Origin: Emcibacter sp.
GTDB lineage: Bacteria; Pseudomonadota; Alphaproteobacteria; Sphingomonadales; Emcibacteraceae
Assembly: GCA_027019205.1 (NCBI GenBank)
Contig: JALUWZ010000169.1
Span: 1-7,118 of the forward strand
Length of the DNA stretch: 7,118 nt
Reading direction: 5' to 3'
Both the position numbers and the translations under genes were made by a program. Shown piece after piece: positions 6,957-7,118 of this stretch; within the stretch, counting starts at the first letter, position 1, and every line of letters begins with the position of its first letter. Under the pieces are notes generated by a model. It searched no databases, was not told the DNA's origin, and saw nothing but the letters and a program-made list of their open reading frames with translations.

Positions 6957-7049
6957 TGTCCCAGATAGCCTTCTATTTTGCCAGTATTTTTTTATATCCC
7001 CCGGAAATTTTTCCTGTTTCGGCCCGTGATTGGCAGTGACACATCAAGT
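6957..7049 (-). promoter_or_regulatory. Upstream region of the regulator gene
   Basis: Between the edge terminator and the regulator lies an AT-rich stretch that must hold the regulator's promoter if the terminator works. I see a TATAAA on the minus strand (6991-6996) without a good -35. There is also a small inverted repeat, GGAAA-TT-TTTCC (7003-7014), that could be an operator. No element is strong enough to call individually. Confidence 0.3.
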
Positions 7050-7077
7050 AAAAAAGGCAACCCGAACGGATCGCCTC
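7050..7077 (-). terminator. Rho-independent terminator of an upstream minus-strand transcript
   Basis: Reading the minus strand, AGGCGATCC (7076-7068) pairs with GGTTGCCT (7062-7055 plus the adjacent G at 7063). This gives a 9-bp stem including two G-U pairs, with a 4-base loop GTTC and a run of six T (7055-7050) straight after. That is a textbook intrinsic terminator for transcription running right to left. The transcript it ends begins beyond the right edge. Short stop-terminated frames lie just before it, but too little is visible to identify a gene. It also insulates the regulator gene from upstream transcription. Confidence 0.7.
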
Positions 7078-7118
7078 AGACCGCTGACAAAGGACTTATG
7101 GGATACTGAGTTGAGTAT
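7078..7118 (-). other. Right-edge fragment, possible 3' end of an upstream gene
   Basis: These 41 bases precede the terminator in the direction of transcription. Two minus-strand frames end in stop codons here: a TAA about 20 bases before the stem, and a TGA whose last base enters it. Either could be the end of a coding gene, or this could be the 3' end of an RNA. Too short to assign. Confidence 0.25.

Noticed and set aside
7078..7118. Possible tRNA or tmRNA 3' end before the edge terminator
   Set aside because: No CCA end, T-arm or acceptor stem can be built from the visible bases; too short to support.

Overview
The window looks like a chromosomal segment of an alphaproteobacterium. Every recognisable gene is on the minus strand, so transcription runs from right to left. 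The main evidence is the order proS - lolC/E-type permease - lolD - dnaE, a neighbourhood I know from many Alphaproteobacteria. The prolyl-tRNA synthetase is also the short form without the inserted editing domain, which is usual in that class. Most of the coding DNA is moderately GC-rich. I cannot name the genus.

Layout in the direction of transcription. At the right edge (7050-7077) a good intrinsic terminator ends a transcript whose gene lies outside the window. Next comes a membrane-anchored winged-helix regulator of the CadC/ToxR type (5559-6902), whose large extracytoplasmic domain I do not recognise. After a 70-base gap, proS (4184-5488) is followed only 3 bases later by a lipoprotein-release permease (2924-4180). 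After 28 more bases comes its ATPase lolD (2221-2895). These three read as one operon. A 162-base AT-rich gap leads to a small, AT-rich gene for a membrane protein of unknown function (1786-2058). Finally comes the 5' part of dnaE (1-1647), which runs off the left edge.

Functionally, proS supplies Pro-tRNA for translation. The permease and LolD form the inner-membrane ABC machine that hands outer-membrane lipoproteins to the periplasmic carrier LolA. DnaE is the replicative polymerase. The regulator may sense an envelope condition, but nothing in the window shows its targets.

Most of the window is conserved housekeeping DNA. Two items stand out: the low-GC small membrane gene between lolD and dnaE, and the regulator with an unassigned sensor domain and a closely spaced cysteine pair. 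I saw no CRISPR array, insertion sequence, tRNA, rRNA or riboswitch.
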